Assembly: GCF_006364435.1 (NCBI RefSeq)
Contig: NZ_CP040977.1
Coordinates: 620,001-684,000 of the forward strand
Source: Candidatus Methylopumilus universalis
GTDB lineage: Bacteria > Pseudomonadota > Gammaproteobacteria > Burkholderiales > Methylophilaceae
DNA: 64,000 nucleotides
Direction of reading: 5' to 3'
Shown one piece after another: positions 34,381-44,714 of the stretch; position 1 is the first letter of the stretch, and every line of letters starts with the position of its first letter. The notes under the pieces were generated by a model. It had not been told where the DNA came from and ran no database searches. It saw nothing but the letters and a program-made list of their open reading frames with translations. The position numbers and the translations under genes are program-made.

Positions 34381-35120
34381 TGTTTAATTTCTTTCGTCCA
34401 TTACGAGCCAAAGAAGCACTATTAGAAAAACCTAAACACATCGCTATTATTATGGATGGTAATGGGAGATGGGCAAAGAAACGACTAATGCCACGCATTT
34501 CCGGCCATAAAAAAGGTTTAGAATCAGTTAGAACAGTCATTACGCAATGCCAAAAATTAAACATACCTTTTCTAACATTATTTGCTTTTAGCACAGAAAA
34601 TTGGTTGAGACCTGCACAGGAAGTTAATTTTTTAATGTCATTGTTTCAAGAATCAATTAAAAAAGAATCGTCAGCTCTCATTAAGCATAATGTCAGATTT
34701 AAGTTAATTGGCGACAGAAAACCGTTTCCAAAAAAACTCGTTGATAAAATAAAAGAACTTGAAAAGCTTACTGAAAAAAATACCGGGCTAACATTAAGTG
34801 TTGCAATTAATTATGGTGGAAGATGGGATATTGTGAATGCAGTTAATAAGCATCAAAAAGAAACGCTTTCTAAAAAACCATTAACTCAAAAAAATCTCAT
34901 TCAAAACCTATCTTTAAATTACGCACCAGATCCGGACCTCTTAATTAGAACCGGCGGAGAAAAACGTATTAGTAATTTTTTAATTTGGCAGTTTTCATAT
35001 TCTGAGCTTTATTTTACAGAGACGTTATGGCCTGATTTTAATGAAAGGGCGCTTATGACTGCATTGTTTGAATTTCAAAAAAGAGAGCGCCGGTATGGCA
35101 AAACAAGCGAGCAATTATAA
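34380..35120 (+). CDS. uppS: Undecaprenyl diphosphate synthase (cis-prenyltransferase)
   Basis: Builds the C55 lipid carrier for cell-wall and LPS precursors. The catalytic loop HIAIIMDGNGRWAKKR (D26), FSTENWLRP, and DLLIRTGGEKRISNFLIWQFSYSELYFTETLWPDF are all intact. The GTG start uses the last base of the frr stop (TAGTG), so translation is coupled. 246 aa is normal. cdsA starts at the next base after its stop. Confidence 0.96.
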   Translation: MFNFFRPLRAKEALLEKPKHIAIIMDGNGRWAKKRLMPRISGHKKGLESVRTVITQCQKLNIPFLTLFAFSTENWLRPAQEVNFLMSLFQESIKKESSALIKHNVRFKLIGDRKPFPKKLVDKIKELEKLTEKNTGLTLSVAINYGGRWDIVNAVNKHQKETLSKKPLTQKNLIQNLSLNYAPDPDLLIRTGGEKRISNFLIWQFSYSELYFTETLWPDFNERALMTALFEFQKRERRYGKTSEQL

Positions 35121-35921
35121 ATGTTGATATCAAGAATATTCTCAGCTTTTATTATGCTTTTAGTTTTTTTATCTTCTTTATTTCTATTTTCAGGAAGTTT
35201 TTTTTCATTTGTCATCTATGTAACTTCACTCTTAGCGCTCTATGAATGGTCAAAACTTTTATATTTCAAATCTCTTGAAAAAAAGATTTTTTTAGCCATC
35301 TCGTTATGCTTCATTTATCTAATTGATAAATTTCTCACTTATGATCATGCTAGATTTATTTTAATTGGCGCCTCCATCTTTTGGATTTTTATAGCACCTT
35401 TATTTTTAGTATTTAAAATACATCTTAAAAATTTCTACTTTAGTTCTTTGATTGGCTGGATGTTGATCATTCCACTTATTGTTGCTTTAAATTATTTGAT
35501 TCAATTAAGTCCTTGGGCTGTGCTTCTCGTTTTAACGACTATTTGGCTTGCGGATTCGGGTGCTTATTTTTTTGGAAAACAATTTGGTAAGAGAAAGCTT
35601 GCGCCGTCTATTAGCCCCGGCAAAACATGGGAAGGCTTTATAGGAGCTCTATTTGTTGTTTCATTATTTTCGATCACACTGACTTATTTTGGCTTTGTTA
35701 ATTCTTACGAATCTATTTTATTTTTTATTTTAATTTTATTGTTAAGTGTTGAAGGCGATTTATTTGAGTCATACATTAAGAGAGTGGCTAAAGTTAAAGA
35801 TAGTGGCGATTTAATCCCTGGTCACGGTGGCGTTCTTGATCGGATTGATAGTTTGTGTTCTAGCCTTCCTCTCGCGACTTTAATACTTGTTTCACCGTCT
35901 TTTTTCGGGCAACTTATTTAA
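35121..35921 (+). CDS. cdsA: Phosphatidate cytidylyltransferase
   Basis: Inner-membrane enzyme making CDP-diacylglycerol. Multiple membrane helices occupy most of the 266 aa. The signature near the C-terminus, SISPGKTWEGFIGAL, then KDSGDLIPGHGGVLDRIDSL, is exactly as in CdsA. It is packed without gaps between uppS and dxr. Confidence 0.95.
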   Translation: MLISRIFSAFIMLLVFLSSLFLFSGSFFSFVIYVTSLLALYEWSKLLYFKSLEKKIFLAISLCFIYLIDKFLTYDHARFILIGASIFWIFIAPLFLVFKIHLKNFYFSSLIGWMLIIPLIVALNYLIQLSPWAVLLVLTTIWLADSGAYFFGKQFGKRKLAPSISPGKTWEGFIGALFVVSLFSITLTYFGFVNSYESILFFILILLLSVEGDLFESYIKRVAKVKDSGDLIPGHGGVLDRIDSLCSSLPLATLILVSPSFFGQLI

Positions 35922-37109
35922 GTGGAAACAATTGTTATCTTAGGCTCAACTGGAAGTATTGGTTGCAATGCGCTTCAAGTTATAAACCTTCATCAAGACA
36001 AATATAAGGTTTTTGCGCTCACAGCCAATGGAAATGTTGATCTATTAACAGAGCAATGCAGTGAATTTGAACCTCAATTTGCCTTTGCTTTAAATCGAGA
36101 GGCAAACCAACAACTTAAGAAAAATCTACTTGCATTGAATTCAAAAACAATCGTTTTAGATGATGAAAATTCTCTAGATTGGCTTGCCTCTCATAAAGAA
36201 ACGAACACAGTTATTTCAGCTATTGTAGGTGCGGCAGGACTTAAGCCTACAATGGCAGCTGCAAATAGTGGAAAAAAGATTTTGTTAGCCAACAAGGAAA
36301 CGCTTGTCATGGCCGGGGAATTGTTTGTTAAAGCTGTAAAACAATCCAATGCCACCTTAATACCTATAGATAGCGAACATAATGCGATTTTACAAGTGCT
36401 GCCACAAAGTAAAAAATTAAACTATAAATCCAATGGCATTAGAAAAATTTTATTGACTGCATCTGGCGGACCTTTTAGGACTTCTACTAAGGAAGAGCTT
36501 AAACATGTGACACCGAAAGAGGCTTTACGTCATCCAAATTGGATTATGGGCAAAAAGATTACGATCGATTCCGCAACGATGATGAATAAGGGTCTTGAAG
36601 TAATTGAGGCTTGTTGGTTATTTGATATTCCAGCTTCAGATATTGAAGTGGTTATTCACCCTCAGAGTATTATTCATTCCCTTGTAGAGTATGTTGATGG
36701 AAGTACGCTTGCGCAATTGGGCAATCCCGACATGAGAACGCCTATTGCTTATGCATTAAGTCACCCTGAAAGAATTGAATCTGGAGTTTTGGGGCTTGAT
36801 CTTATTAAAACAAAAAGACTTGATTTTGAAGCGCCTGATTTAGATAAATTTCCTTGCCTTGGATTGGCTTACAAAGCGCTTCATATAGGCAAGAATGCAC
36901 CTACCATTCTTAATGCAGCTAATGAAGTAGCTGTCGAAGCTTTTTTAAAAGAATCTATCACTTTTAATCAGATCGCAGAATTGATTGAATTTTGTATGGA
37001 TGCTGTTGAGCCTCAAAGCTTGGATTCTATCGAAACAGTTTTAGAGGTAGATAGTAAGACACGTCATCTTGCACTTTCTTGGATTGATTGCCACAACTTA
37101 ACTTCATGA
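35922..37109 (+). CDS. dxr: 1-deoxy-D-xylulose 5-phosphate reductoisomerase
   Basis: First committed step of the MEP isoprenoid pathway. The NADPH motif GSTGSIGCNAL (8-18), the metal and substrate site PIDSEHNAILQ, and KKITIDSATMMNKGLEVIEA are conserved; 395 aa is normal. It starts with GTG directly after cdsA. It feeds isoprenoids to uppS and hpnCD. Its stop overlaps the rseP start (ATGA). Confidence 0.96.
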   Translation: METIVILGSTGSIGCNALQVINLHQDKYKVFALTANGNVDLLTEQCSEFEPQFAFALNREANQQLKKNLLALNSKTIVLDDENSLDWLASHKETNTVISAIVGAAGLKPTMAAANSGKKILLANKETLVMAGELFVKAVKQSNATLIPIDSEHNAILQVLPQSKKLNYKSNGIRKILLTASGGPFRTSTKEELKHVTPKEALRHPNWIMGKKITIDSATMMNKGLEVIEACWLFDIPASDIEVVIHPQSIIHSLVEYVDGSTLAQLGNPDMRTPIAYALSHPERIESGVLGLDLIKTKRLDFEAPDLDKFPCLGLAYKALHIGKNAPTILNAANEVAVEAFLKESITFNQIAELIEFCMDAVEPQSLDSIETVLEVDSKTRHLALSWIDCHNLTS

Positions 37110-38425
37110 TAACTTTTTTTGTCTTTATTCTTACGATTAGTATTGTTGTAGGTATTCATGAATTTGGCCATTTTCAAATGGCGCGTTGGTGCAATGTTAA
37201 GGTATTAAAGTTCTCAATTGGATTTGGCAAACCTCTTTTTACTTTTCGTTTTGGCAAAGATAGAACCGAATTTGCTATATCTTCGATTCCCTTAGGTGGC
37301 TATGTAAAGCTTTTAGACGAAAATAATATTGAGACAAGTGAAAAAGTTAACAAAATTGATCTTAAAAGAGCATTTAATCGACAGCCTTTAATCAAACGTT
37401 TTCTTATTGTGGCTGCCGGCCCCTTAATTAATATTATTTTGGGTATTTTGATTTTTTCTTTTATCTTTATGCATGGTTCAAAGCAAATTAAGCCATCCAT
37501 TAGTGAACTTCCAATTTCGAGCGAAGCTTACCAGTTAGGACTTAGAGCGGGGGATGAGATCGCATCCCTTGATGGCAGTGAAATCGAATCTTTAGAAGAC
37601 TTACTTACTTCCATAAAAGACCAAAAAAATGTATTTCAAGATGTAGGCTTGAAGCGGAATGGCGAGATCACCCATATTAAAAATCTTTTATGGACCGATG
37701 AAATCAAGGTTTTTCCATATGGACTCCCCATTTTAATTCAATCAGTGGAGGCAGGAAGTATTGCTGAAAAAATAGGGTTACAGACACATGATCAAATGCT
37801 TATGGTAGATCAAATTCCCATTAAAGACATTCCGGATTTGATCGCTAGTGTGCAAAAAAACTGGTCACAATCTTACACTTTAACGATAAAAAGAGAAAAT
37901 ATTATTCAATATATTCATATAGATAAAGAACTTTTTGAAAGCAAAGTCGATAAAAAAAGAATTGGGATTGCACTAGGTTATGATGATGTAATTATTAAGA
38001 CTCATTTGGTTGAAGTAAAGCGTACATTTGAAGAGTCTATTAAAAAATCATTGGTCCAAACTTATGCTTTTTTCAACCTAACCTTAAAAACATTTAAGAA
38101 TCTACTTACACAAAAAACCGATTTTAAAGATTTGGGTGGGCCTATAGCAATTGCACATATGGCGTCTTCTTCATTTGTGGAAGGTACTTTCCCTTATATT
38201 CAGTTTATTGGATTGATTAGTTTAAATATTGGGATATTGAATTTATTGCCTATTCCATTATTGGATGGGGGTTACTTGCTTTTCTATCTCATTGAGTTTG
38301 TTAGAAGGAAGCCCTTATCAAACAAAAAAATGATGATAAGTCAAAGGGTTGGAATGTTAATTTTGGGTTTACTTACTGGAATTGCGTTGTATAATGACGC
38401 CTGTCGATACCTATTAGGAAGCTAA
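37106..38425 (+). CDS. rseP: Site-2 zinc metalloprotease RseP
   Basis: Intramembrane protease that cleaves anti-sigma-E factor and signal-peptide remnants. HEFGH (18-22) in the first helix and NLLPIPLLDGG in the C-terminal helices form the zinc site; two periplasmic PDZ-like regions lie between. The ATG at 37106 overlaps the dxr stop; an in-frame TTG 18 bases upstream lies inside dxr and is less likely. This gives 439 aa. bamA starts at the last base of its stop codon. Confidence 0.94.
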   Translation: MITFFVFILTISIVVGIHEFGHFQMARWCNVKVLKFSIGFGKPLFTFRFGKDRTEFAISSIPLGGYVKLLDENNIETSEKVNKIDLKRAFNRQPLIKRFLIVAAGPLINIILGILIFSFIFMHGSKQIKPSISELPISSEAYQLGLRAGDEIASLDGSEIESLEDLLTSIKDQKNVFQDVGLKRNGEITHIKNLLWTDEIKVFPYGLPILIQSVEAGSIAEKIGLQTHDQMLMVDQIPIKDIPDLIASVQKNWSQSYTLTIKRENIIQYIHIDKELFESKVDKKRIGIALGYDDVIIKTHLVEVKRTFEESIKKSLVQTYAFFNLTLKTFKNLLTQKTDFKDLGGPIAIAHMASSSFVEGTFPYIQFIGLISLNIGILNLLPIPLLDGGYLLFYLIEFVRRKPLSNKKMMISQRVGMLILGLLTGIALYNDACRYLLGS

Positions 38426-40776
38426 TGACTTTAAGATCTAAACTAGCTTTATTCATTTCACTCCTCCTACTTTCTATTGCAGCCTTTGCTATGGAACCTT
38501 TCGTCATCAAAGATATTAAAATTGAAGGTCTTCAAAGGACGGAGCCTGGCACCGTTTTTAATTACCTTCCAGTGCAAGTTGGCGATACGATGACTGAGGA
38601 TAAATCATCCGAAGCCATTAAATCACTTTATCGCACAGGCTTTTTTAAAGACGTGCGTATAGAAGCTGATCAAGATATTCTTCTTATCACCGTGCAAGAG
38701 CGACCTTCGATCGCTGATATTCAGTTTTCAGGTAACAAAGCTTTTCAGTCTGACAAGTTAAAAGAAGGTATGAAAGCAATCGGTCTTGCTGAGGGCCAGA
38801 TTTATGATAAATCTAAACTAGAGTTCGCTCAGCAAGAAATTAAAAAACAATATTTAGCTCAAGGTAAATATACAGCTATTGTTAAAACTTCAGCTTCTCC
38901 TTTAGAGAGAAATAGGGTGGCAATTCGCTTTGATATTGAAGAGGGTATCGTTTCACGTATTAAAGAAATTAACGTAGTTGGAAATCAGCTTTATAGTCAA
39001 AAAGACATTACGTCTCAATTCCAACTTCAAACAACGAATTGGCTGTCTTGGTGGTACAAAGATGACCAGTATTCAAAACAGAAACTAACAGCTGATCTCG
39101 AAACATTAAAATCATTTTATATGAATCGTGGGTATTTAGAATTCTCAATAGACTCAACACAAGTTTCTATTACACCTGATAAAGATGATGTCTATATTAC
39201 GATTAATATTTCAGAAGGCCCTAAATATAAAGTATCGGATGTGAAACTTGCGGGTGATCTCCAGCAAGTCCCTGAGGCTGAATTACAAAGCTTAATTAAA
39301 ATTAAAAAAGATGATATTTTTAATCGTGAAAAAATTACTGAATCAACTAAAGGCATGAACGCTCGTCTAGGTAATGACGGTTTTGCATTTTCAAACGTCA
39401 ATGCAATTCCGGAAATTAATAAAGAAGAGCACACTGCTTCTTTTACATTTTTTGTGGATCCCGGAAGAAAGGTATCTGTTAGACGAATTGACATTGAAGG
39501 TAATCAACGTACGCGAGATGATGTTATTAGGCGAGAATTTAGGCAGCTTGAATCAGGATGGTATGCAGCAGATAAGATTGATCGCTCTAAAGTGAGGCTC
39601 AATAGAACACAGTTCTTCTCCGACGTTAATATCGAAACGCCAGCAGTTCCTGGAAGCGCAGACCAAGTTGATTTAAAAGTTAAGGTTACTGAAAAAAATA
39701 CAGGTAGCATTATGCTTGGTGCGGGATTGAGTAGTAGTGAGGGTGTTGTAGGAAGCTTTAACGTGACTCAGGCCAACTTTCTTGGAACAGGTGACCGTGT
39801 TTCTGCCCAAATTAATACTGGCAGAATTAACAAGACCTATTCATTGAGCGTAACAAAGCCATTTTATACGCCCGAAGGCATTAGTCTTAGTTATGACATC
39901 TATAGACGAGATGTTAATACCTCCGCATTAAGAACAGTTAGCTATAATACTTCATCATTTGGTGCGGGTATTCGATTTAGCGTACCTCTTACTGAAAAAA
40001 ATTCCATCTCATATGGCTTAACCCTTGATAATACCGAGGTAAGTAATTTGGCGTTAGATAGGTCGCCTACGCGCTATATTAATTATTGCTCATCTGTAAC
40101 CAACACAATCAATTCTACTGGTTGTACGATGAATTCATTAACTGCAAGCATTGGCTGGGCGATAGATAGTCGTGATGATATTTTGTTTCCTAGAAAAGGT
40201 GAGTTAAGACGAGCAAATGCTGAAGTTTCAACTCCTGGCCTGGACATTCAGATATATAAAGTTACTTTGCAAGAGAGTTGGTATAAAGACATAAGCAAGG
40301 ATCTTACGGTCATGTTAAACGGTCAGATTGGCTATTCAAATAGTTATGGCGGAAAAGAATTTCCATTCTTCAAAAACTTCTATGTAGGTGGCGTTAATTC
40401 GGTTCGCGGATATAGGCAAAGCTCAATAGGCCCTGTTTGTTTGCAAGGTGATACCTCCTGCGGAATAAGCACTACTACAACCAATATGTTTTTGGGCGGT
40501 AATAAGCAGATTATTGCGAATGCAGAATTATTTATGCCAGTGCCATTTGTAAAGAATAATAATAATCAATTTCGCTTGAGTGCATTTATAGATGCTGGTA
40601 ATGTATATGGGCATGATGAGTCGATAAATTTATCTACCATAAGATATTCCGCAGGTATGGGTGTGTTATGGGTCTCACCGTTTGGACCCTTAAAAATTGT
40701 GTACGCTGTTCCATTTAATAACCAAAGTACTGATAGAACTGAAAGCCTTCAGTTCCAAATGGGCCAGCAGTTTTAA
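38425..40776 (+). CDS. bamA: Outer-membrane protein assembly factor BamA
   Basis: Core of the BAM machine that inserts beta-barrel proteins. Signal peptide (SKLALFISLLLLSIAAFA), five POTRA repeats (about residues 25-420; FVIKDIKIEGLQRTEPGTVFNYLPVQVGD is the first), then the 16-strand barrel with GGVNSVRGYRQSSIGP (VRGY loop-6 motif) and a terminal Phe. 783 aa is normal. It is translationally coupled to rseP and followed by skp. Confidence 0.97.
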   Translation: MTLRSKLALFISLLLLSIAAFAMEPFVIKDIKIEGLQRTEPGTVFNYLPVQVGDTMTEDKSSEAIKSLYRTGFFKDVRIEADQDILLITVQERPSIADIQFSGNKAFQSDKLKEGMKAIGLAEGQIYDKSKLEFAQQEIKKQYLAQGKYTAIVKTSASPLERNRVAIRFDIEEGIVSRIKEINVVGNQLYSQKDITSQFQLQTTNWLSWWYKDDQYSKQKLTADLETLKSFYMNRGYLEFSIDSTQVSITPDKDDVYITINISEGPKYKVSDVKLAGDLQQVPEAELQSLIKIKKDDIFNREKITESTKGMNARLGNDGFAFSNVNAIPEINKEEHTASFTFFVDPGRKVSVRRIDIEGNQRTRDDVIRREFRQLESGWYAADKIDRSKVRLNRTQFFSDVNIETPAVPGSADQVDLKVKVTEKNTGSIMLGAGLSSSEGVVGSFNVTQANFLGTGDRVSAQINTGRINKTYSLSVTKPFYTPEGISLSYDIYRRDVNTSALRTVSYNTSSFGAGIRFSVPLTEKNSISYGLTLDNTEVSNLALDRSPTRYINYCSSVTNTINSTGCTMNSLTASIGWAIDSRDDILFPRKGELRRANAEVSTPGLDIQIYKVTLQESWYKDISKDLTVMLNGQIGYSNSYGGKEFPFFKNFYVGGVNSVRGYRQSSIGPVCLQGDTSCGISTTTTNMFLGGNKQIIANAELFMPVPFVKNNNNQFRLSAFIDAGNVYGHDESINLSTIRYSAGMGVLWVSPFGPLKIVYAVPFNNQSTDRTESLQFQMGQQF

Positions 40777-40809
40777 ATTGTTAACTTAAAAAATCCTAGG
40801 AGAAAGTAA

Positions 40810-41304
40810 TTGAAATTTAAATTTTTAGCTTTTACAAGTTTGTTTCTTATAAGTTTAAGTGTGTATGCTGACCTTAAAGTAGGATTTGTTCAGGTAGATA
40901 AAATCTTACAAGAAGCGCCACAAACAATTGAGAGTAATAAAAAACTAGAAAAAGAATTTAGTTCGCGCACAGACAAACTAAAAGCAGATGTTAAAACCTT
41001 AAAGGAAAGGGAATCTTCTTTTTCTAAAGATGCTTTAACAATGAAAGATTCCGAACGTGATACTAAAGAAAAGTCACTTTCTCAACTCCGTGTTGACGTT
41101 CAGCGTAAAGAGCGTGAATTAAGGGAAGATATTAATATTAGACGAAATGAAGAGCTTGGCGGCCTTCAAGAGCAGATTAATAAAGCTGTCACATCTGTTG
41201 CTAAAGCAGAAGGATTTGATCTTGTTTTATATAATGGCGTTGCTTACGCTAGTGAAAAAATTGATATTACAGATAAGATCTTAAAATCATTAGGTAAAAA
41301 ATAA
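40810..41304 (+). CDS. skp: Periplasmic chaperone Skp/OmpH
   Basis: 164 aa with a signal peptide (FLAFTSLFLISLSVYA) and then DLKVGFVQVDKILQEAPQ, followed by a long charged coiled coil that forms the tentacles of the trimer. It escorts unfolded outer-membrane proteins to BamA, its upstream neighbour. It starts with TTG preceded by TAGGAGAAAG; no ATG is available nearby. Confidence 0.93.
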   Translation: MKFKFLAFTSLFLISLSVYADLKVGFVQVDKILQEAPQTIESNKKLEKEFSSRTDKLKADVKTLKERESSFSKDALTMKDSERDTKEKSLSQLRVDVQRKERELREDINIRRNEELGGLQEQINKAVTSVAKAEGFDLVLYNGVAYASEKIDITDKILKSLGKK

Positions 41305-41325
41305 TAGCTGGCCTAAATTGTTCTT

Positions 41326-42303
41326 ATGGGCCATACAGTCACATCTGGTGATCTAGTAAAAAAATTAGGTGGCGAGTTAATAGGCGATCCAAACTTACTT
41401 ATTAACTCGGTCGCCTCTCTTGAGTCAGCCAATCAAAATTCAATTTCTTTTTTTAATAATCCGAAATATTCAGATTTATTAAAACGCACAAAAGCAGCAG
41501 TTGTTATAATTAATAGAGATGATCTTCCTGATCGCTCAGGCGCCTACATAGTTATAGATAATCCATATTTGTATTTTGCCAAGGTATCTCAGTTACTAAA
41601 TCCTAGCAAAACTTTAAAAAAAGAAATTCATAAATCCACAATTATTCATCCGAGTTGCAAATTGGGTAAGGATATATATATTGGCCCCAATGTTGTTATT
41701 GAGGAAAATGTTTCTCTTGGTGATGACGTCGTTATTCATGCAGGCTCAATAATTGAGTCTGATAGTGTAATTGGTAATGCTTCAGTTATTCATCCCCATG
41801 TTGTCATAAAGGCAAATACAATTATCGGTCAAAACTGTATCCTTTACGCCGGCTGCATCATTGGCTCAGATGGTTTTGGTTATGCAAAAGGTGATAGCAA
41901 GTGGCTAGCGATTCCTCAAATAGGAAGAGTGATTTTAGGTGATAACGTTGATATTGGCTCAAATTCAACCATAGATCGAGGTGCTTTAGATGATACTATT
42001 ATCTTTAGCGGCGTAAAAATTGATAACTTAGTGCAAATTGGTCACAACTGTTTGGTTGGTGAAAATACGATTATTGCAGGATGTGTTGGTATTGCAGGCA
42101 GCGCTAAAATCGGGAAAAATTGTGCTATCGGAGGAGCTGCTATGATCTTAGGGCATTTATCAATTACAGATAATGTGACTATCTCACCTGGCTCAATGAT
42201 TACAAGATCAATCAAAACTTCGGGAACCTACACTGCGCTTATGCCTTTCCAAGATCATGAAACGTGGCTTAAGACAGCAGCAAAAATTAAAAGACTAAAA
42301 TAA
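41326..42303 (+). CDS. lpxD: UDP-3-O-acylglucosamine N-acyltransferase
   Basis: Third step of lipid A synthesis. A uridine-binding N-terminal domain ([22 protein letters not shown]) precedes a left-handed beta-helix of hexapeptide repeats; the catalytic His is in [18 protein letters not shown]. 325 aa is close to the usual length of about 340. Operon skp-lpxD-fabZ-lpxA-lpxB. Confidence 0.95.
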   Translation: MGHTVTSGDLVKKLGGELIGDPNLLINSVASLESANQNSISFFNNPKYSDLLKRTKAAVVIINRDDLPDRSGAYIVIDNPYLYFAKVSQLLNPSKTLKKEIHKSTIIHPSCKLGKDIYIGPNVVIEENVSLGDDVVIHAGSIIESDSVIGNASVIHPHVVIKANTIIGQNCILYAGCIIGSDGFGYAKGDSKWLAIPQIGRVILGDNVDIGSNSTIDRGALDDTIIFSGVKIDNLVQIGHNCLVGENTIIAGCVGIAGSAKIGKNCAIGGAAMILGHLSITDNVTISPGSMITRSIKTSGTYTALMPFQDHETWLKTAAKIKRLK

Positions 42304-42317
42304 TAGGAATAGCAAAG

Positions 42318-42779
42318 ATGGCTGAAAATACTGCAATGGACATTCATGAAATTTTAAATCACTTACCGCACAGATATCCTTTTGTGCTTATTGATAGAGT
42401 AATTTCAATGGAACTCGGGAAAGAAATTTTCGCCATCAAAAATGTTTCAATTAACGAACCTTTTTTCCCAGGCCACTTTCCTTACTATCCTGTAATGCCA
42501 GGCGTTTTAATTGTAGAAGCAATGGCACAAGCTGCAGCTATTTTATCTTTTAAAACAATGGATACAAAACCATCAGATGATTCTGTTTATTATTTTGCTG
42601 GAATAGATAGTGCACGTTTCAAAAAACCAGTTTCCCCTGGTGATCAACTTATTATCCATGTAAAGATAGATCGCGTGTTAAAAGGTATATGGAAATATAT
42701 TGCAGTCGCTAAAGTCAACGATGAAATTGTGGCTGAAGCAAGTATGATGTGTATTTTAAAACCTATCGAAAAAAAATAA
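42318..42779 (+). CDS. fabZ: 3-hydroxyacyl-ACP dehydratase FabZ
   Basis: Hot-dog-fold dehydratase of fatty-acid elongation. [13 protein letters not shown], the catalytic His H53 in [15 protein letters not shown] and Glu E67 in LIVEAMAQ are conserved. 153 aa. Its place between lpxD and lpxA balances fatty-acid and lipid A synthesis, as in most Gram-negative bacteria. A second ATG six codons in (42336) is an alternative start. Confidence 0.96.
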   Translation: MAENTAMDIHEILNHLPHRYPFVLIDRVISMELGKEIFAIKNVSINEPFFPGHFPYYPVMPGVLIVEAMAQAAAILSFKTMDTKPSDDSVYYFAGIDSARFKKPVSPGDQLIIHVKIDRVLKGIWKYIAVAKVNDEIVAEASMMCILKPIEKK

Positions 42780-42802
42780 ATTTATAGAGTTGTAACACTA
42801 TT

Positions 42803-43573
42803 TTGATTCATCCTACCGCAATTGTTAGCCCTAAAGCCAGTTTAGATTCCAGCGTTAAAGTTGGGCCTTATTCTATTATTGATGCAGAGGTTAAAATTGG
42901 AGCAGGTTCAGTTATTGGAAACCATGTAACTATTACTGGTAATACTACAATTGGAAAAAATAATCATATCTACCACTACAGCTCAATCGGCGAAGCGCCT
43001 CAGGATAAAAAATATAATCAAGAAAAAACATTCCTAGAAATTGGTGACAATAACACCATTAGAGAATTCTGCACTTTTAATCGAGGTACAGCTCAAGATC
43101 ATGGAATAACAAAAATAGGTAATGATAATTGGATTATGGCCTACGTCCACATAGCCCATGACTGTGAAATTAAAAATCAAATCATACTAGCGAATAACAC
43201 ATCCCTAGCAGGCCACGTATCGATTGATGATTACGCGATTCTTGGAGGATTCACTCTTGTTCATCAGTTTTGTAAGATTGGCAGCCATATCATTACAGCA
43301 GTCAATACAGTGGTCTTTAAAGACATCCCGCCTTATCTTATAGCAGCTGGCTATGATGCAAAGCCAAATGGTATTAATGCAGAAGGGTTAAAAAGAAGAG
43401 GCTTCGATCCAAAGATTATTGCAAAAATTAAAGAAGCTTATAAGATTTTATATCGCCAAGGCCTTTCTCTAAACGAGTCTGAAGAAAAAATTAAATTGCT
43501 AAGTAAAGATACCGACGCTCTGAATCTTTATATTGATTTTATTGAAAAATCTACCCGCGGTATTATTCGTTAA
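42803..43573 (+). CDS. lpxA: UDP-N-acetylglucosamine acyltransferase
   Basis: First step of lipid A synthesis. IHPTAIVSPKASLDSSVKVGPYSII starts the beta-helix; the catalytic His lies in MAYVHIAHDCEIKNQ; the C-terminal helices (GINAEGLKRRGFDPKII) are LpxA-specific. 256 aa is normal. The start is TTG; no ATG is present before IHPTA and the family begins at this point. Confidence 0.96.
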   Translation: MIHPTAIVSPKASLDSSVKVGPYSIIDAEVKIGAGSVIGNHVTITGNTTIGKNNHIYHYSSIGEAPQDKKYNQEKTFLEIGDNNTIREFCTFNRGTAQDHGITKIGNDNWIMAYVHIAHDCEIKNQIILANNTSLAGHVSIDDYAILGGFTLVHQFCKIGSHIITAVNTVVFKDIPPYLIAAGYDAKPNGINAEGLKRRGFDPKIIAKIKEAYKILYRQGLSLNESEEKIKLLSKDTDALNLYIDFIEKSTRGIIR

Positions 43574-43575
43574 TT

Positions 43576-44712
43576 ATGAAAACGATTGCCATAGTTGCCG
43601 GAGAATCTTCCGGAGACTTGCTAGGAAGTTACTTAATTAAGTCGTTAAAATCAACCCGTTCTGACCTTAAGTTTATAGGTGTCGCTGGACCAAAAATGGT
43701 TAAAGAGGGTGCCTTATCATATTTCCCAATGGAAGAGCTTTCAGTAAGGGGTTACTTTGAAGCTATCAAAAAGTTATTTCACCTCTTAAAATTAAGAAAA
43801 AATCTTTTAAATCAAATTCTCGATGCAAAACCTGATTTGTTTATTGGCGTTGATGCCCCTGACTTTAATTTTTGGATTGAAAGAAAATTAAAGAAAAAAG
43901 GTATTCCTGTGATTCACTACGTCAGTCCATCTATATGGGCGTGGAGAGGGGATAGACTTAAAATGATTAAAAAATCGATAGATCATATGCTGACTATATT
44001 TCCCTTTGAAAGAAAAATTTATTCAAAAGCTAATATCGAATCTACTTTTGTAGGGCACCCGCTTGCTGAAATGATTCCCCTCAATCCAAATAAAAAGAAA
44101 GCTCAAGCTAAACTTAAAATTATTAAAGCTACTAAAGTTATAGCACTTCTTCCTGGAAGTAGGCAAGGGGAAGTGAAATGGCATGCGCAACTCCTTATTG
44201 ACTCAGCGATTGAACTTTCAAAAAAAATACGAGATGTGAAATTTTTGGTACCACTACCTACCAGACAGACATATGATATTTTTTCGAGAGTTTTATTTAA
44301 AAATACTCATGCTGAGTTAGATATCCAGCTTCTTATTGGCCACGCCTCAGATGCAATAAACGCTGCTGATTTAGTTATTGTTGCATCAGGAACTGCAACG
44401 CTTGAAACAGCTCTTTATAAAAAGCCTATGGTAGTTATCTATAAAATGTCATCGATCAGCTGGCAAATTCTTAAGCGCATGCGTTATTTGCCTTATGTAA
44501 GCCTTCCAAACATACTTCTTAACAAATTTTTTGTACCGGAGCTTTTGCAAAAAGAAGCTACACCGGAAAATATCACTTCAAAGGCTATCGAAATTTTAAA
44601 AGATGCGCCTTATAGAAAAAATCTTTTAGTTCAATTTACGAAAATACATCACCAACTAAAACAAAATACATCTGATCGCTTAAATAAAAATATTTTAAAA
44701 TTCATTAAATAA
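43576..44712 (+). CDS. lpxB: Lipid-A-disaccharide synthase
   Basis: GT19 enzyme joining UDP-diacylglucosamine and lipid X. IVAGESSGDLLGSYLI, VSPSIWAWRGDRLKMI, FVGHPLAE and LPGSRQGEVKWHAQLL are family hallmarks. 378 aa is standard. It begins two bases after the lpxA stop codon and precedes rnhB by two bases. Confidence 0.96.
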   Translation: MKTIAIVAGESSGDLLGSYLIKSLKSTRSDLKFIGVAGPKMVKEGALSYFPMEELSVRGYFEAIKKLFHLLKLRKNLLNQILDAKPDLFIGVDAPDFNFWIERKLKKKGIPVIHYVSPSIWAWRGDRLKMIKKSIDHMLTIFPFERKIYSKANIESTFVGHPLAEMIPLNPNKKKAQAKLKIIKATKVIALLPGSRQGEVKWHAQLLIDSAIELSKKIRDVKFLVPLPTRQTYDIFSRVLFKNTHAELDIQLLIGHASDAINAADLVIVASGTATLETALYKKPMVVIYKMSSISWQILKRMRYLPYVSLPNILLNKFFVPELLQKEATPENITSKAIEILKDAPYRKNLLVQFTKIHHQLKQNTSDRLNKNILKFIK

Positions 44713-44714
44713 AA